A stretch of DNA of 64,000 bases from CAVQFD01 sp963724695 (GTDB lineage Bacteria > Acidobacteriota > Vicinamibacteria > Vicinamibacterales > CAVVIG01), in NCBI GenBank assembly GCA_963724695.1, contig CAVRVW010000012.1, forward strand, positions 930,001 to 994,000. The letters are read 5' to 3'. The position numbers and the translations under genes are program-made. This document shows positions 18,026 through 27,821 of this stretch, in pieces; within the stretch, counting starts at the first letter, position 1; each line of letters opens with the position of its first letter. The notes under the pieces were generated by a model, which saw nothing but the letters and a program-made list of their open reading frames with translations, ran no database searches and was not told where the DNA came from.

Positions 18026-19069
18026 CTACTTCCGGACGTGCCGCTCCAGCATCTGACGCCGCACGACGGCGCCGTAGACATTGCCCTGCGCGTCCACGCC
18101 GAGGCCTTCGGCGCCGGAGTGGTCGGCGGTCGTCGACTCCATGTCTTCGATGAACGCCGTGACGCGGCCGTCAACGGCGCTGCCGATGCGGATGCCCTTC
18201 TTGATGCCCGGGAGCTCGCGGGCGCCCGTATCCGGCCCCGACTCGGAGTCGGCGACATAGATCGTGTCGTCCCTGGTGATCACGATCCCGCTCGGGCGGC
18301 CGAACTGCCGCCACTCTCCGAGCGTCCGCCCATCCTGATCGAAGATCTGGATCCGGTTGTTTTCGCGATCCCCGACAAAGAGCCGCCCCCGCGAGTCCAT
18401 CGCAATCGTGTGAGGCTCGCTGATCTCGCCGGGGCCTGAGCCCTTTCTGCCCCACTCCTTGAGGAACCGCCCATCCTTGTCGAACCGGACCACGCGGTTG
18501 TTCTTGCCGTTGCGGTGGCTGTCGGCGACGAAGATGTCACCGTTCGGCGCGACCAGCACGTCGGTCGGCTGATCGAAGAGGTCCGGACCGGACCCGGAGA
18601 CGCCGGCGCGTCCGAGCGTTCGGAGCACCTTGCCATTGGGATCGAACTGGAAGACCTGGTGGCCCTTTTTTCCGTCGCCTCGCGCGTCGGTCACCCAGAG
18701 GTTCCCGGCCCGATCGACGGTGGCCCCGTGCGGGAACAGGAACATCCCCTGCCCCCAGCTGGCGAGCAGCTTGCCGTCCGCGTTGTACTTGAGGATGGGC
18801 GCCTCTGGCCGATCCGCGCAGGAGTTGGCGAAGCACCGGTGGATCACGTAGATCGTGCCGTCCGGCGCAGGCTCGATCGCCGTCACGGCCGCCCACTTGA
18901 CCCCTGGAGGCAGCTCGCCCCAATTGCGGGTCGTCGTGTACGGCTGCGGGAGGTCGTTCCTCGGAGCGTCCGGCGCCTGGCCCGCGGCGTTCGCCGCAGA
19001 GCCGGCCGCCAGGGACATCAGCGACATCAGCCAGAGGGCCCAGGCTGCACGAAGGAGGCGGCGCTCCAT
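18026..19069 (-). CDS. secreted NHL beta-propeller resembling peptidyl-alpha-hydroxyglycine amidating lyase (PAL)
   Basis: A 347-residue protein with a signal peptide followed by a six-bladed propeller. Blade motifs match PAL closely: FPHGATVDRAGNLWVTD, FDQPTDVLVAPNG, SEPHTIAMDSRGRLFVGDRE and NNRIQIFDQDG. In animal PAL the His of the PHG and PHS/T motifs bind catalytic zinc; both are present, and a third His occurs in TTADHSGAEGLG. PAL splits alpha-hydroxyglycine peptides into amides and glyoxylate. Many bacterial NHL proteins share the fold without proof of that activity. Its start overlaps the M28 peptidase stop (ATGA). Confidence 0.82.
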   Translation of the reverse strand: MERRLLRAAWALWLMSLMSLAAGSAANAAGQAPDAPRNDLPQPYTTTRNWGELPPGVKWAAVTAIEPAPDGTIYVIHRCFANSCADRPEAPILKYNADGKLLASWGQGMFLFPHGATVDRAGNLWVTDARGDGKKGHQVFQFDPNGKVLRTLGRAGVSGSGPDLFDQPTDVLVAPNGDIFVADSHRNGKNNRVVRFDKDGRFLKEWGRKGSGPGEISEPHTIAMDSRGRLFVGDRENNRIQIFDQDGRTLGEWRQFGRPSGIVITRDDTIYVADSESGPDTGARELPGIKKGIRIGSAVDGRVTAFIEDMESTTADHSGAEGLGVDAQGNVYGAVVRRQMLERHVRK

Positions 19070-20601
19070 CAGCGTGCAGCCTGCGTGGCACCCGCGGCGC
19101 GCGGTTGCAGCCGGCTCCGATCGAGCGTGTTCACCCCGTCGATGATCTTGGCGTAGGCGCGGGCGATCTGTTCGAGCCCTGAGGTCGGCACCCACTCCGG
19201 CGTGTCCTGCTCGGTGTGCTTGATCTCCGGGGACGTGATGACCTGCATGGCAGGCACGTCGCGAGCCATCGATCCCATTTCGCCGGACGCGCCCGGGTCC
19301 ATGTCGGCCGTCACCGCCACGTTGAAGCTCTGGAACGCACGGAGCGAGAGCTCGAGCAGATCGGGGCTGCCCCACACCCACCACCGCATCGGCGAAACCG
19401 CGGTGGTCATGCGCAGCTTGTTGCCCCAGTACTTGGTGCGCACGGCCGCCACGTGCTCGAGGTTGATCGCCAGGACCGTGTTGGCGAGCGCGGTCTCCTT
19501 GTTGTCGTGGAACCAGCGCGCGCCGGGGCCCCCGTGATGGCCCGCCGATCCGACGAACCTGATATTCCGGCGGCGCTGGGCCTGCGGGACGCGGGCGAAG
19601 TGCTCGACCAGCCCGATCATCACCGCGAGACCAGATCCGTTGTCGAGCGCCGCCTGGAAGTAGCCGTCCATATGCGCGAGGATCGTGATGTCTTCGGTCG
19701 CGCCCGCGGCGCCAGGCAGCGTGCCCACGACGCTGGCGGTCTTGAGGCCCGAGCGCATCTCGCTCGTGAGCTTGAGGCGCACCTTCACGGCCTGCCCTCT
19801 GCCGAGGAGGTCTCTCAGAATCTTCCCGTCTTCGAACCCGACGTTAAAACCAGGCCGCCCGGCCGTCGGCTGCCAGATCGCGAAGTTGTCCGAGAGGCCG
19901 AACATCAGGCCCACCGCCCCGGCTCCGTGCTCAAAAGCGCGCTCGACCACCCCCTCGATGTTCGCGGAGTGGCGGATGTCGCCCGGGAGCGGGATGTCCT
20001 GTATGAGGACCGCCTTGCCCTTGACGTCACGGCCGACGAAGTCAGCCGCGGTCCCAGTACCGACCCACACGAGGTCCCACTCGCTGCCTTCCGACGGCGT
20101 GGAAGGCGTGCGGGTCGCGGGCCTCGCGGACTTCAGCGCCAGGGGCTTGCCCGCACCGGTGAAGGTCACCTCCCAGGCCTTGGGCGTCCACTGCGGGCCC
20201 AGGTCGAACGGCAGCTTGTGCACGTTCTGCAGTCCGAGCTTCTTGAAATAGCCCTCGACCCACGCCTGCGTCGCCTCGTGCCCCGCCGTGCCCACGTTCC
20301 TGCCCCAGAACAGGTTGCCGCTCGCTTTGTCCTTCATCGAAATGGCGTCCACTTCCATGAGGAACTGTCGAAGGCGCCGGCCCTCGATCCCCGCGTAGCG
20401 GGCATCGGCCGCCAGGAGCGGTGCACGCAGCATGGCGTCGTCGCGCACGAACCCGTTGGCGTCGACGAGCGGCTGTCCGAGCGGATTCGGTTCGGGCCGC
20501 GCCTCGGGCGCAGTCGCCGGAGCCGCCGGATTCTGCGCTCGGGGCTCGGCGATGATGACCGCCGCTGCCAGAAACATGAGCGCTGTGAACCGAAGTCGCA
20601 T
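19069..20601 (-). CDS. secreted M28-family metallopeptidase with PA domain, altered active site
   Basis: About 510 residues with a signal peptide. A PA-type insert (about 180-290) splits the peptidase domain. M28 motifs: LAHMDGYFQAALDNGSG gives the first His and the bridging Asp, and IKHTEQDTPEWV the late His. The usual catalytic Glu-Glu pair is absent; the equivalent stretch reads VGSAGHHGGPGARW. The ATG at 20601 with GAGGTGA before it is a better start than the upstream ATG pair at 20625. It is the first gene of a two-gene unit with the PAL-like propeller. Either it uses a variant metal site or it is a non-catalytic homologue. Confidence 0.82.
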   Translation of the reverse strand: MRLRFTALMFLAAAVIIAEPRAQNPAAPATAPEARPEPNPLGQPLVDANGFVRDDAMLRAPLLAADARYAGIEGRRLRQFLMEVDAISMKDKASGNLFWGRNVGTAGHEATQAWVEGYFKKLGLQNVHKLPFDLGPQWTPKAWEVTFTGAGKPLALKSARPATRTPSTPSEGSEWDLVWVGTGTAADFVGRDVKGKAVLIQDIPLPGDIRHSANIEGVVERAFEHGAGAVGLMFGLSDNFAIWQPTAGRPGFNVGFEDGKILRDLLGRGQAVKVRLKLTSEMRSGLKTASVVGTLPGAAGATEDITILAHMDGYFQAALDNGSGLAVMIGLVEHFARVPQAQRRRNIRFVGSAGHHGGPGARWFHDNKETALANTVLAINLEHVAAVRTKYWGNKLRMTTAVSPMRWWVWGSPDLLELSLRAFQSFNVAVTADMDPGASGEMGSMARDVPAMQVITSPEIKHTEQDTPEWVPTSGLEQIARAYAKIIDGVNTLDRSRLQPRAAGATQAAR

Positions 20602-20697
20602 GGTCACCTCTCGCGTCTTCATCATTCACTTTGCGGCGGGTCCGCGCAACTCACGGATCCCTCGCCTCGGATTTACAGGTTGCCTCGGCTCAGGATA

Positions 20698-20755
20698 GCC
20701 ACACTACCTGCCCGACCCGCCCGACCTACCTGACCCACCAGACCTACGGCGATTG
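20698..20755. repeat. short repeat array of GACC(T/C)-ACCTGCC/ACCAG words
   Basis: Repeats of CCCGACC, GACCTACCT and GACCCACCAGACCTACGG fill the divergent spacer between the M28 and methyltransferase genes. The same words recur near 26900, 37050 and 61960. Confidence 0.7.
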
Positions 20756-20784
20756 CGGTCGGATTATAGTGTCAGGAGCCGACC

Positions 20785-21320
20785 ATGACGGTGATGAAAA
20801 CGCTCTGCATTGCTGTGTCGCTTGTCGTGCGCGGCCGCGGTCGTGTCAGGCCCAGCAGCGAACGCCCGACATCCACTTCGTCCCCACCCGCCAGACCATC
20901 GCAGAGGCCATGCTGAAGCTGGCCGGCGTCACCGGTGCCGACGTCGTCTACGACCTCGGTTCCGGGGACGGGCGCATCGTCATCACGGCTGCCCAGCGGT
21001 TCGGAGCACGCGGTGTGGGCATCGAGCTCGACCCGAAGCTGGTCGGTATCTCGCAGCAGGTGGCGCGGGAGGGGGGCGTGGCCGACCTGGTGACGTTCAT
21101 CGAGGGCGACCTTTTCAAGTCGGATATCTCGGCCGCCACCGTTGTGACGCTCTACCTGTCGAACACCGTGAACATGCGCCTCGAGCCGAAGCTCCGCCGC
21201 GAGCTCCGGCCCGGCACACGCATCGTCTCCCAGCGGTTTCCCATTGGCACCTGGCCGCCGGAGCAGACCGTCAAGGTGGAGGGGGAGACCCTAATGCTCT
21301 GGACGGTACCGGCCCGATAA
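20785..21320 (+). CDS. exported class I SAM-dependent methyltransferase-like protein (two frameshifts)
   Basis: The core has motif I VYDLGSGDGRIVITAAQRFG, the acidic loop GIELDPKLV and later EGDLFKSDIS, matching the Rossmann methyltransferase fold. Start MKTLCIAVSL, then SCAAAVVS, then AQQRTPDIHFVPT lie in three successive frames. Removing one base near 20836 and one near 20852 yields a clean signal peptide ending VVS-AQQ. A Sec signal on a SAM enzyme is odd because SAM is cytoplasmic. Similar proteins with signals are common in acidobacterial genomes, but their role is unclear. Confidence 0.72.
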
Positions 21321-21534
21321 GAGCGTCGGCGCACCTGCTGAAACCGCTTTTTTCGGCCCAAAGCGGGCACTGGTGGTCCGCCGAAGGCGTAATTCCGTCC
21401 ACAGCTTCTGTAATCCCGTGTGCTGAGTCTGCACACTCCCACCTGAGGGCTACCCCCTCAAACGGCCCCTAACCCTAGCTGTCTATACGAAATACGGCAA
21501 ATGGAATAGGCCGTGCTTCAAGCAGGACAGCGAG

Positions 21535-22110
21535 ATGACCAGAAACTTTCGAACATCGGCCGCCCAGGGCTTCTCCATGGTGGAGGTCCTGATGGTGATT
21601 GCCATCATCGGCGTCCTGAGTGGCGCCGCCGCGATCGTCACGCCGCGCATGGTCGGCCAGTCGAAGGCGGACAGCGCCGTCACGACCGCGCTGATGACGC
21701 TGCGCCTCGTGCAGGAGCGGGCGGTCGGCGAACGCCGCAATTTCGATGTCGTCTTTACTGAGCCCAACCGCATCCAGATTTATCGGGTCGCCGTGCCCCC
21801 CGCCACGGGCCGCACCCTCATGAACGATGTCCGGCTCGAAACGGGCCAGCAGTTCATGCAGTTTGACGAAGTGGACGAGGACACGCCGGACGAGTTTGGC
21901 GACGACGGGCCGCTGGCCTTCGGCGTCACGCCGACGACGACGTTCACGAGCGAAGGCACCTTCGTCGACAGCAGCGGCGACGTGATGAACGGCACGATTT
22001 TCCTTGGACACGTGGGACAGGACCCGACGACCGCGCGGGCCATCACGATCTTCGGAGCCACAGGCCTGGTGCGGTCGTGGCGCTGGGACGGCAGACGGTG
22101 GACAGAATGA
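21535..22110 (+). CDS. GspH/FimT-family pseudopilin
   Basis: A 191-residue type IV prepilin-like protein. A short basic leader ends in G followed by FSMVEVLMVIAIIGVLSGAA, the N-methylation motif with Glu at +5 and the hydrophobic helix. The body is the GspH/FimT beta domain. First gene of a four-gene minor-pilin operon whose members overlap by ATGA-type junctions. Minor pilins of this kind prime pilus assembly or form its tip. No PilE, PilB or PilC gene is in the window. Confidence 0.9.
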   Translation: MTRNFRTSAAQGFSMVEVLMVIAIIGVLSGAAAIVTPRMVGQSKADSAVTTALMTLRLVQERAVGERRNFDVVFTEPNRIQIYRVAVPPATGRTLMNDVRLETGQQFMQFDEVDEDTPDEFGDDGPLAFGVTPTTTFTSEGTFVDSSGDVMNGTIFLGHVGQDPTTARAITIFGATGLVRSWRWDGRRWTE

Positions 22111-22664
22111 TGCAGACACGATCTCGAGAATCCGGCTTCAGTCTTATCGAAGTGGTCATCTCCACGGGCATCCTGGCGACGGGCCTGCTCGCGATGGCTG
22201 GCTTCCTGGCCGTCGGCATGTCGCACATGGCCTCGTCCTCGCCCGCGCTCATCGCGAGGGAGAAGGCCCGCGAGGCGGTCGAGAGCGTCCACACTGCCCG
22301 AGACACGGGCGAGCTCCTGTGGGCGAGGATCAACCACGTGGGCAACGGCACGGGCATCTTCCTCAGCGGGCCGCAGCCCATCAAGGCCCCCGGGAACGAT
22401 GGCCTGGCGAACACGGCCGACGACAGCAGCCAACCAGTGGAAACGGTGCGGGCGCCCGGGCGAGACCACATCCTGGGCAACGAAGATGACGTGCTGACGC
22501 CGTTGACCAACTACACGCGCGAAGTGGCAATCACGCCACTCTTTCGCGACGGCACCACCACCATCAACCCGAACCTGCGTCAGGTCACGGTGACGGTCCG
22601 CTACAAGGTCGGAGACTGGTGGCGCAGCTACACGCTGACCACTTACGTCTCCTCATACTCATGA
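22107..22664 (+). CDS. PilV-like minor pilin
   Basis: A 185-residue protein with prepilin motif ESGFSLIEVVISTGILATGL, cleaved after Gly, and the usual PilV length. The start is ATGATG at 22107, overlapping the stop of the GspH/FimT gene. The C-terminal part is beta-rich and ends VRYKVGDWWRSYTLTTYVSSYS. Expected in the pilus-initiating minor pilin complex with its neighbours. Confidence 0.88.
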   Translation: MMQTRSRESGFSLIEVVISTGILATGLLAMAGFLAVGMSHMASSSPALIAREKAREAVESVHTARDTGELLWARINHVGNGTGIFLSGPQPIKAPGNDGLANTADDSSQPVETVRAPGRDHILGNEDDVLTPLTNYTREVAITPLFRDGTTTINPNLRQVTVTVRYKVGDWWRSYTLTTYVSSYS

Positions 22665-23788
22665 TGACGAAGGCATTGGAACCGACCGTCCGCGTCCGGC
22701 GAGGCGAGGCCGGGTACTCGCTGGTGGAACTGCTCGTCTCGATGGGCATCACCGTTGTCGTGGTCGGCACCACGATGATGGCGATGAACAACGCGCTTCG
22801 AGCGACCGAGACCGCGCAGATGGTCACGGCGACGAACGGGACGCTCCGGACCAGCATGGACCTGATGGTGCGGGACCTGCTGCAGGTCGCGGCGGGCCTG
22901 CCCCCCGGGCACACGCTGTCCATCCCTTCAGGCCTCAATTCGGCGGCCGTGCTGCTTCCTGGCCCGCCCGTCGGCAACGATGGCGATGACACCGATTTTC
23001 AGACCGCGAGCGGCGCCACGAGCATCTCAGCCGTCATGCCCGGTCCGGGCCTCGGCCCGGTGGTCAACGGCGTGGCGACCGACATCTTCACGGTCTTGAT
23101 GGCGGACAACACCTTCGGTGACGTGGCGATCACGGCCGCGACCGGGACGAGCGTGACCGTCACGCCGGCGGTGAACATCGCAACCGGCGTGGACCGCGTG
23201 GTTCCCGGGCAGTTGATGATGGTCGAGAAGGGTTCGACAGCCCTTCTCCTCCAAGTCACGGCAGTCGACACGGGCGCGCGGACGCTCTCGTTCGCGGATA
23301 CCGACTCGTTGAACCTCAACCAGCCGCTCGCGGCCGCCGGAAGCCTGGCGGCGCTCAACGCCGCGGCGCCAGCGAACACGCCGTCGGCCGTCAGCCTGAC
23401 ACGGGTGCGGATGATCTCGTACTACATCGACGCGAGGAACCCCGATCACCCGAGGCTCACCCGGCGGGTCAACAACGGGGATCCGACCGACTTCGACAAC
23501 GAGCTGGGCACCACGGTCGCGGTGGACATCGAGGGTCTGCAGGTCTCCTACGACCTCGCGGATGCCAACGCGAACGCTTCGAACGTCCGCTTCGTGGCCG
23601 CGGACCTCACGACCAGCGGCGCCTGCAACCCGGTGGCGTGCAACGTCAACCAGATTCGCAAGATGAACATCACGCTGACGGGGCGCTCGCAGCGGCCGGC
23701 GACGGCCAGCCGCGAGTACTTCCGGAACGCGGTGTCCACGCAGGTGAGCCTCCGCGGGATGGCCTTCGTCGACGAGTACTTCCAGTAG
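22661..23788 (+). CDS. PilW-like minor pilin
   Basis: A 375-residue protein with prepilin motif GEAGYSLVELLVSMGITVVV and a long beta-rich body rich in Thr, Ala and Val. PilW-family proteins have this size and place after PilV. The start ATGATGA overlaps the previous stop. The longer 389-residue reading from 22619 is only the open frame upstream. It ends 36 bp before the PilX-like gene. Confidence 0.87.
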   Translation: MMTKALEPTVRVRRGEAGYSLVELLVSMGITVVVVGTTMMAMNNALRATETAQMVTATNGTLRTSMDLMVRDLLQVAAGLPPGHTLSIPSGLNSAAVLLPGPPVGNDGDDTDFQTASGATSISAVMPGPGLGPVVNGVATDIFTVLMADNTFGDVAITAATGTSVTVTPAVNIATGVDRVVPGQLMMVEKGSTALLLQVTAVDTGARTLSFADTDSLNLNQPLAAAGSLAALNAAAPANTPSAVSLTRVRMISYYIDARNPDHPRLTRRVNNGDPTDFDNELGTTVAVDIEGLQVSYDLADANANASNVRFVAADLTTSGACNPVACNVNQIRKMNITLTGRSQRPATASREYFRNAVSTQVSLRGMAFVDEYFQ

Positions 23789-23824
23789 GCGCCAGCAAGT
23801 GCCAGTAGGCGGCTTTAAGCAGTG

Positions 23825-26800
23825 ATGAGTGGGATGAGGATGAGAGCCATGAGACCCGCACCGAGATCGGACGAGTCCGGAATCGCGTTGATCACGACAC
23901 TGCTCGTGTTGATGATGGTGTCCGCGTTGATGATCGGCTTCTTCGCCACGATCACGGCCGACCAGCGCGCGAGCGGCATCGACCGGGACCAGACGCAGGC
24001 GTATGCAGCCGCGCACGCGGGCCTGGAGAAGATGACCTCGGATCTGGCGACGCTCTTCTCGACCGACGTCAGCCCGGCCGTGGCGCAGATCAACGCCGTA
24101 GCGGCGAATCCGCCGACGATTCCCAACTTCTCGTTCACCGCCCCGGACGGCGGATCGGGTTACACCTTGACGTTCACGCCGGATGTCAACGGCAACCCGG
24201 CGCCGAAAGACCCCCTCGGCAGCAACATCACGAGCGGACCGTACCAGGGGTTCAAGGGCATCGTGACCGAGTATCCGATCACGGTGACGGCCCGGTCGAA
24301 CACCGGCAGGTCCGAAGTGCGCCTGCGCCGCATCCTGAACACCATCGCGGTCCCCGTGTTCCAGTTCGGCGTGTTCTCGGAGACCGACCTCACGTTCTTC
24401 GGCGGTGACGACTTCGACTTCGGCGGCCGGGTCCATACCAATGGGAACCTGTTCCCCTCGGTGTTGGACGGACGCACCCTGACGTTCCGCGACCGCATCA
24501 CGGCGGTCGGCCAGGTGGCGAGAGCCGTCTTCCCCAATGGACTGAACGTCACGACCAACAACTTCGACGGCATCGTGCGGGTTCCGCTCAACGTCACCGC
24601 CGGCACCTTCCGCGATCTACAGGAGGGCGAAGGCAGCGTCACCGGCATGCCGGGCGTAGGCCAGACGCTGTACGGGCCGTGGTTCAACCTGTCGACGGGC
24701 ACCTACGCCAGCAACATCAGAAACGGCCTGACGGGCGCCAAGAAGCTGGACCTGCCCCTGGTGTCCCAGGGCGCCGCGCCAATCGACTTGATCAGGCGGC
24801 CAGCGCTCGGGCCCCCGTTCGAGCACACGGCGAACCAGCCCGTCTTCCTGCAGCGGCTGTTTGCGCAGGCCAGCCTGCGGATTCTGTTGTCCGACACGGC
24901 GGCAGACATCACGAGCCTGCCGACGGTCACGGCGACCGCACCGGTGGCGCTCAGCGGAGACTGGGTGGCGACCCCGCCCAACAACGGCACGGCGTACGGA
25001 CCGATCTCGGCCGCCCGCCCCCCGATTGCCCTGTCGCCCGGGAACCCGTCGGCGAACCTGACGAACAGCCCGGGGTCCAACGCGGCCACTATCTCCCTGG
25101 GAGCCGGCGGACAGAACTTCCTTCCTGTCCTGACGATGGGCGGGACCAACTACAGTTGCACGGGCAAGACCACGGCGGCGCCGTGGCGGTTCACGGGATG
25201 CACGCCAACGCTGCCCTGTCGTTGCCGCCGGCACACCGGTCAGGTCCGGATCGGCCAGCGCCATCACGAACGTGGCGCTGCCGCTCGGCGCCAACTACAT
25301 CGAGGTGCAGACCCAGGCGCAGCTCGACCAGTTCACGCCCGTGCCGTTCTGGATCGACAACAACACCAACCTCACGACGTGCCTGGGCTACAACTTCACC
25401 GCGGGCCCGAACTACAACCTTACGACGTGCACCGGCCCAGGCGGCACGAGCGGCCGGCCCGTCAGGACCCATGCGCTCTCGAACGCCGGGCAGGCCCTGA
25501 TCGGCGGGTTCATCAAGATCGAGCGCCAGGCCGCTCCGATTCCTCCGGCCGTGATCGGCGTCTGGACCGACGTCACGATGGAGATCCTCAACCTGGGCAT
25601 CCACGGCGCCAACATCGAGGGCGCGACGTGCTACACGACGAACACCGCCAATGCGAATAACGACTCGGTGATCCGGCTCCAGCGTCTCCGGAACAATCCC
25701 TCGTCGAGCGGCGGCAACGCGGCCGCGCCGTGCAATACCTTTGCGGTGCCCACGGCGCCGCAGTTGCCGAGGGCGATCGACTACTGGCCCCTCGCCCTGT
25801 ACGACACCAGGGAAGGCACGTATCGCGAGGTCGCCACGACCGCCGCCATGACGATGGGCGGCATCATGCACTACGTCGAGCTGGACGTCTTGAATCTGAA
25901 GCGGTGGTTCGCGGGGACGATCGGCACGACCGGCAACCAGGCGTGGAACAACAACGGCTTCATCGTGTACTTCTCCGACCGCCGGACCAACCGGAACGGC
26001 ACGGCGGAGACCGGCGAGTACGGCTTCGAGGATGTGGTGAACATATCGGCCGCGGGCACGCCCAACGGCTCGCCGGACCCGGGCGAGAACGTCAACGGGG
26101 TCAACGGACTGGAAGTCTACGGCGGCACTCCGCCGACCTTTGCGGCGAGCGCACCGCCGGCCGGCGCCGTCGCACCCTACAGCGCCGCCGCCACACCGGC
26201 CACGGCCGTGACGACGGTGCCGCAGGCCTTGATCAATCGTCCCGTGCTATTCAGGAGAGCGCTCAAGCTGCGCAACGGCGGCATCGTCAGCGGCGTCAAC
26301 AGCCTGCCGACCGCCGGGCTTGACGGTCGCGTCGGAGAACCCGGTCTACGTGCAGGGCAACTACAACGCCACCACCAGTCCGACGGCCGAGCCGAACGTC
26401 CCGGCGGCGATCATGGCCGACGCAGTCACGCTTCTGTCGAACAGTTGGAGTGACGCGTTGTCGTTCAGGAACCCCAGCGATTCAGCGGCCCGCGATGCCT
26501 CGACCACGGGCTATCGCATGGGCGTGGTGTCCGGCAAAGGGATGAACTTTACGTGGCCGTCTGCCGGGTCGCCGCACTACTTGTTCGGCACCGACGGCGG
26601 CGTCGGCAACTTCCTGCGGCTGCTCGAGGACTGGCTCAACACGAGCTCGTCCATCAACTATCGCGGCTCGATCGTGAGCCTGTTCACGAGCCGGCAGGCC
26701 ACCGGGACGTTCAAGTACACGGCCAACCAGAACGTGTACTGGTACTCCGACCGTAACTTCACGTTCGACAGCGACTTCCTGATGCCGGCGCTGCTGCCGC

Positions 26801-26868
26801 CAGGCACGCCGATGTTCCGCGACGTGAACACGCTCACGTTCAGGCAGCTGCTGCGACCGACACAGTAG
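23825..26868 (+). CDS. giant PilX-like protein of the minor-pilin operon (two frameshifts)
   Basis: The N-terminus SDESGIALITTLLVLMMVSA followed by LMIGFFATITADQRASG fits PilX N-terminal domains. PilX is normally about 200 residues; this reads about 1,010 residues after joining three frames (changes near 25215 and 26318, each a +1). The long body is beta-rich and Thr/Asn/Gly-rich, with five or more cysteines near YSCTGKTTAAPWRFTGCTPT and TTCLGYN, suggesting a disulfide-linked adhesive or tip module. The start codon is uncertain among GTG 23822, ATG 23825 and nearby ATGs. No PilY1 is adjacent, and this protein may take that role. Confidence 0.78.
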
Positions 26869-26874
26869 ACAAAC

Positions 26875-26985
26875 AGGTCGGGAAAGTCTGGAGGGTCGGG
26901 TGGGTCAGGTGGGCCTTCCCGACCTACCAGACCCACCAGACCTCTCCAGACCTGCTTGCCAGACCCTCCAGACCCTCCAGACCGT
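26875..26985. repeat. short repeat array forming a large imperfect inverted repeat
   Basis: The left half reads AGGTCGGGAAAGTCTGGAGG and then GTGGGTCAGG words. The right half is largely the complement (CCCGACCTACCAGACCCACC, then CCAGACCCTCCAGACC). The pair sits exactly between the convergent ends of the PilX-like and hydrolase genes, where it could act as a bidirectional terminator or mRNA 3' stem. Confidence 0.7.
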
Positions 26986-27821
26986 TATTTCTCGTCGTAC
27001 GTATCGATGAACCTCGTCATCGACGCGATGTAGAGCGGCGGCGTGTTGGCGCCGGTGGCAATCGCCGTCAGGTGGGTCTTCCCTTCCAGCAGCACGTTCT
27101 GGAAGACGCGCGCTTCGCGCCACAGGCGCTGCGTCTTCGCGTAGGGGCTGTCGAAGGTTCCATTGACTGCCAGGATCGGAATATTGAGCTTGGTCAGGTC
27201 AACGGGGTTGGGCGTCGCCGACACCGGCGGGGAGTTGGCTGGCCGCGACGAGGCGACCCGAGCCCGGAAGCGCTCCATGCCCGCGGCATCCGCGCCTTCG
27301 GCCTTCGGCAGGGCATCGTCCATCGCCACAGCCTGCGCGCGGAGCTTCGGGTCGGTCTCCTGCATCCCTGAACCGCCAAAACCGGCGGTGATGAACCGGC
27401 CCGGAATCATCCCGAGCAACTGCCCCGTGATCCCGCCGCCCATCGAGTAGCCGTGGATGTGCGCCTTCTGGATCTTCAGGTGATCCATCAGCTCGACCAC
27501 ATCCTGGGCGCGGCCGCTGCCTCCCGGCACGGGCTTGTCGCTCTGGCCGTGGTTTCGGTTGTCGAGCGCGACGACGCGGTGGTTCTTCGCCAGCGCGGGT
27601 GCAATGCCGGTGGCGAACCACATCCGCTGGGCATTGTCCGAGTAGCCGTGTACGAGGACGACCCAGGAGCCGCTGCTGCCGGACGTGAGGTAGTGGATCT
27701 TGATGCCGTCCGATGTCGTGAAGGTGCCGTCGGTGGGCGCCTGCGCCGACACGGCGGTCGCCGGGAAAACGAGGGTCGCGACCAGAGCCGCCACCCGCCA
27801 CGCGCGTCGAAGGTTGCTCAT
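26985..27821 (-). CDS. secreted alpha/beta hydrolase
   Basis: A 278-residue protein with a signal peptide (about 1-26, ending VSAQA). Alpha/beta-hydrolase motifs: oxyanion region WVVLVHGYSDNAQRM, Asp-rich VALDNRNHGQSDKP, nucleophile elbow HIHGYSMGGGITGQLLG, acid in PILAVNGTFDSP and His in LEGKTHLTAIATG. All catalytic-triad positions are visible. Substrate unknown; likely an esterase or lipase in the periplasm. Divergent from the following hypothetical gene. Confidence 0.87.
   Translation of the reverse strand: MSNLRRAWRVAALVATLVFPATAVSAQAPTDGTFTTSDGIKIHYLTSGSSGSWVVLVHGYSDNAQRMWFATGIAPALAKNHRVVALDNRNHGQSDKPVPGGSGRAQDVVELMDHLKIQKAHIHGYSMGGGITGQLLGMIPGRFITAGFGGSGMQETDPKLRAQAVAMDDALPKAEGADAAGMERFRARVASSRPANSPPVSATPNPVDLTKLNIPILAVNGTFDSPYAKTQRLWREARVFQNVLLEGKTHLTAIATGANTPPLYIASMTRFIDTYDEK

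Noticed and set aside
21344..21366. Hairpin CCGCTTT/AAAGCGG after the methyltransferase gene as a terminator or riboswitch before the pilin operon
   Set aside because: Only a 7-bp stem, no T-run after it, and no match to the known cyclic-di-GMP riboswitch core I could recognise.
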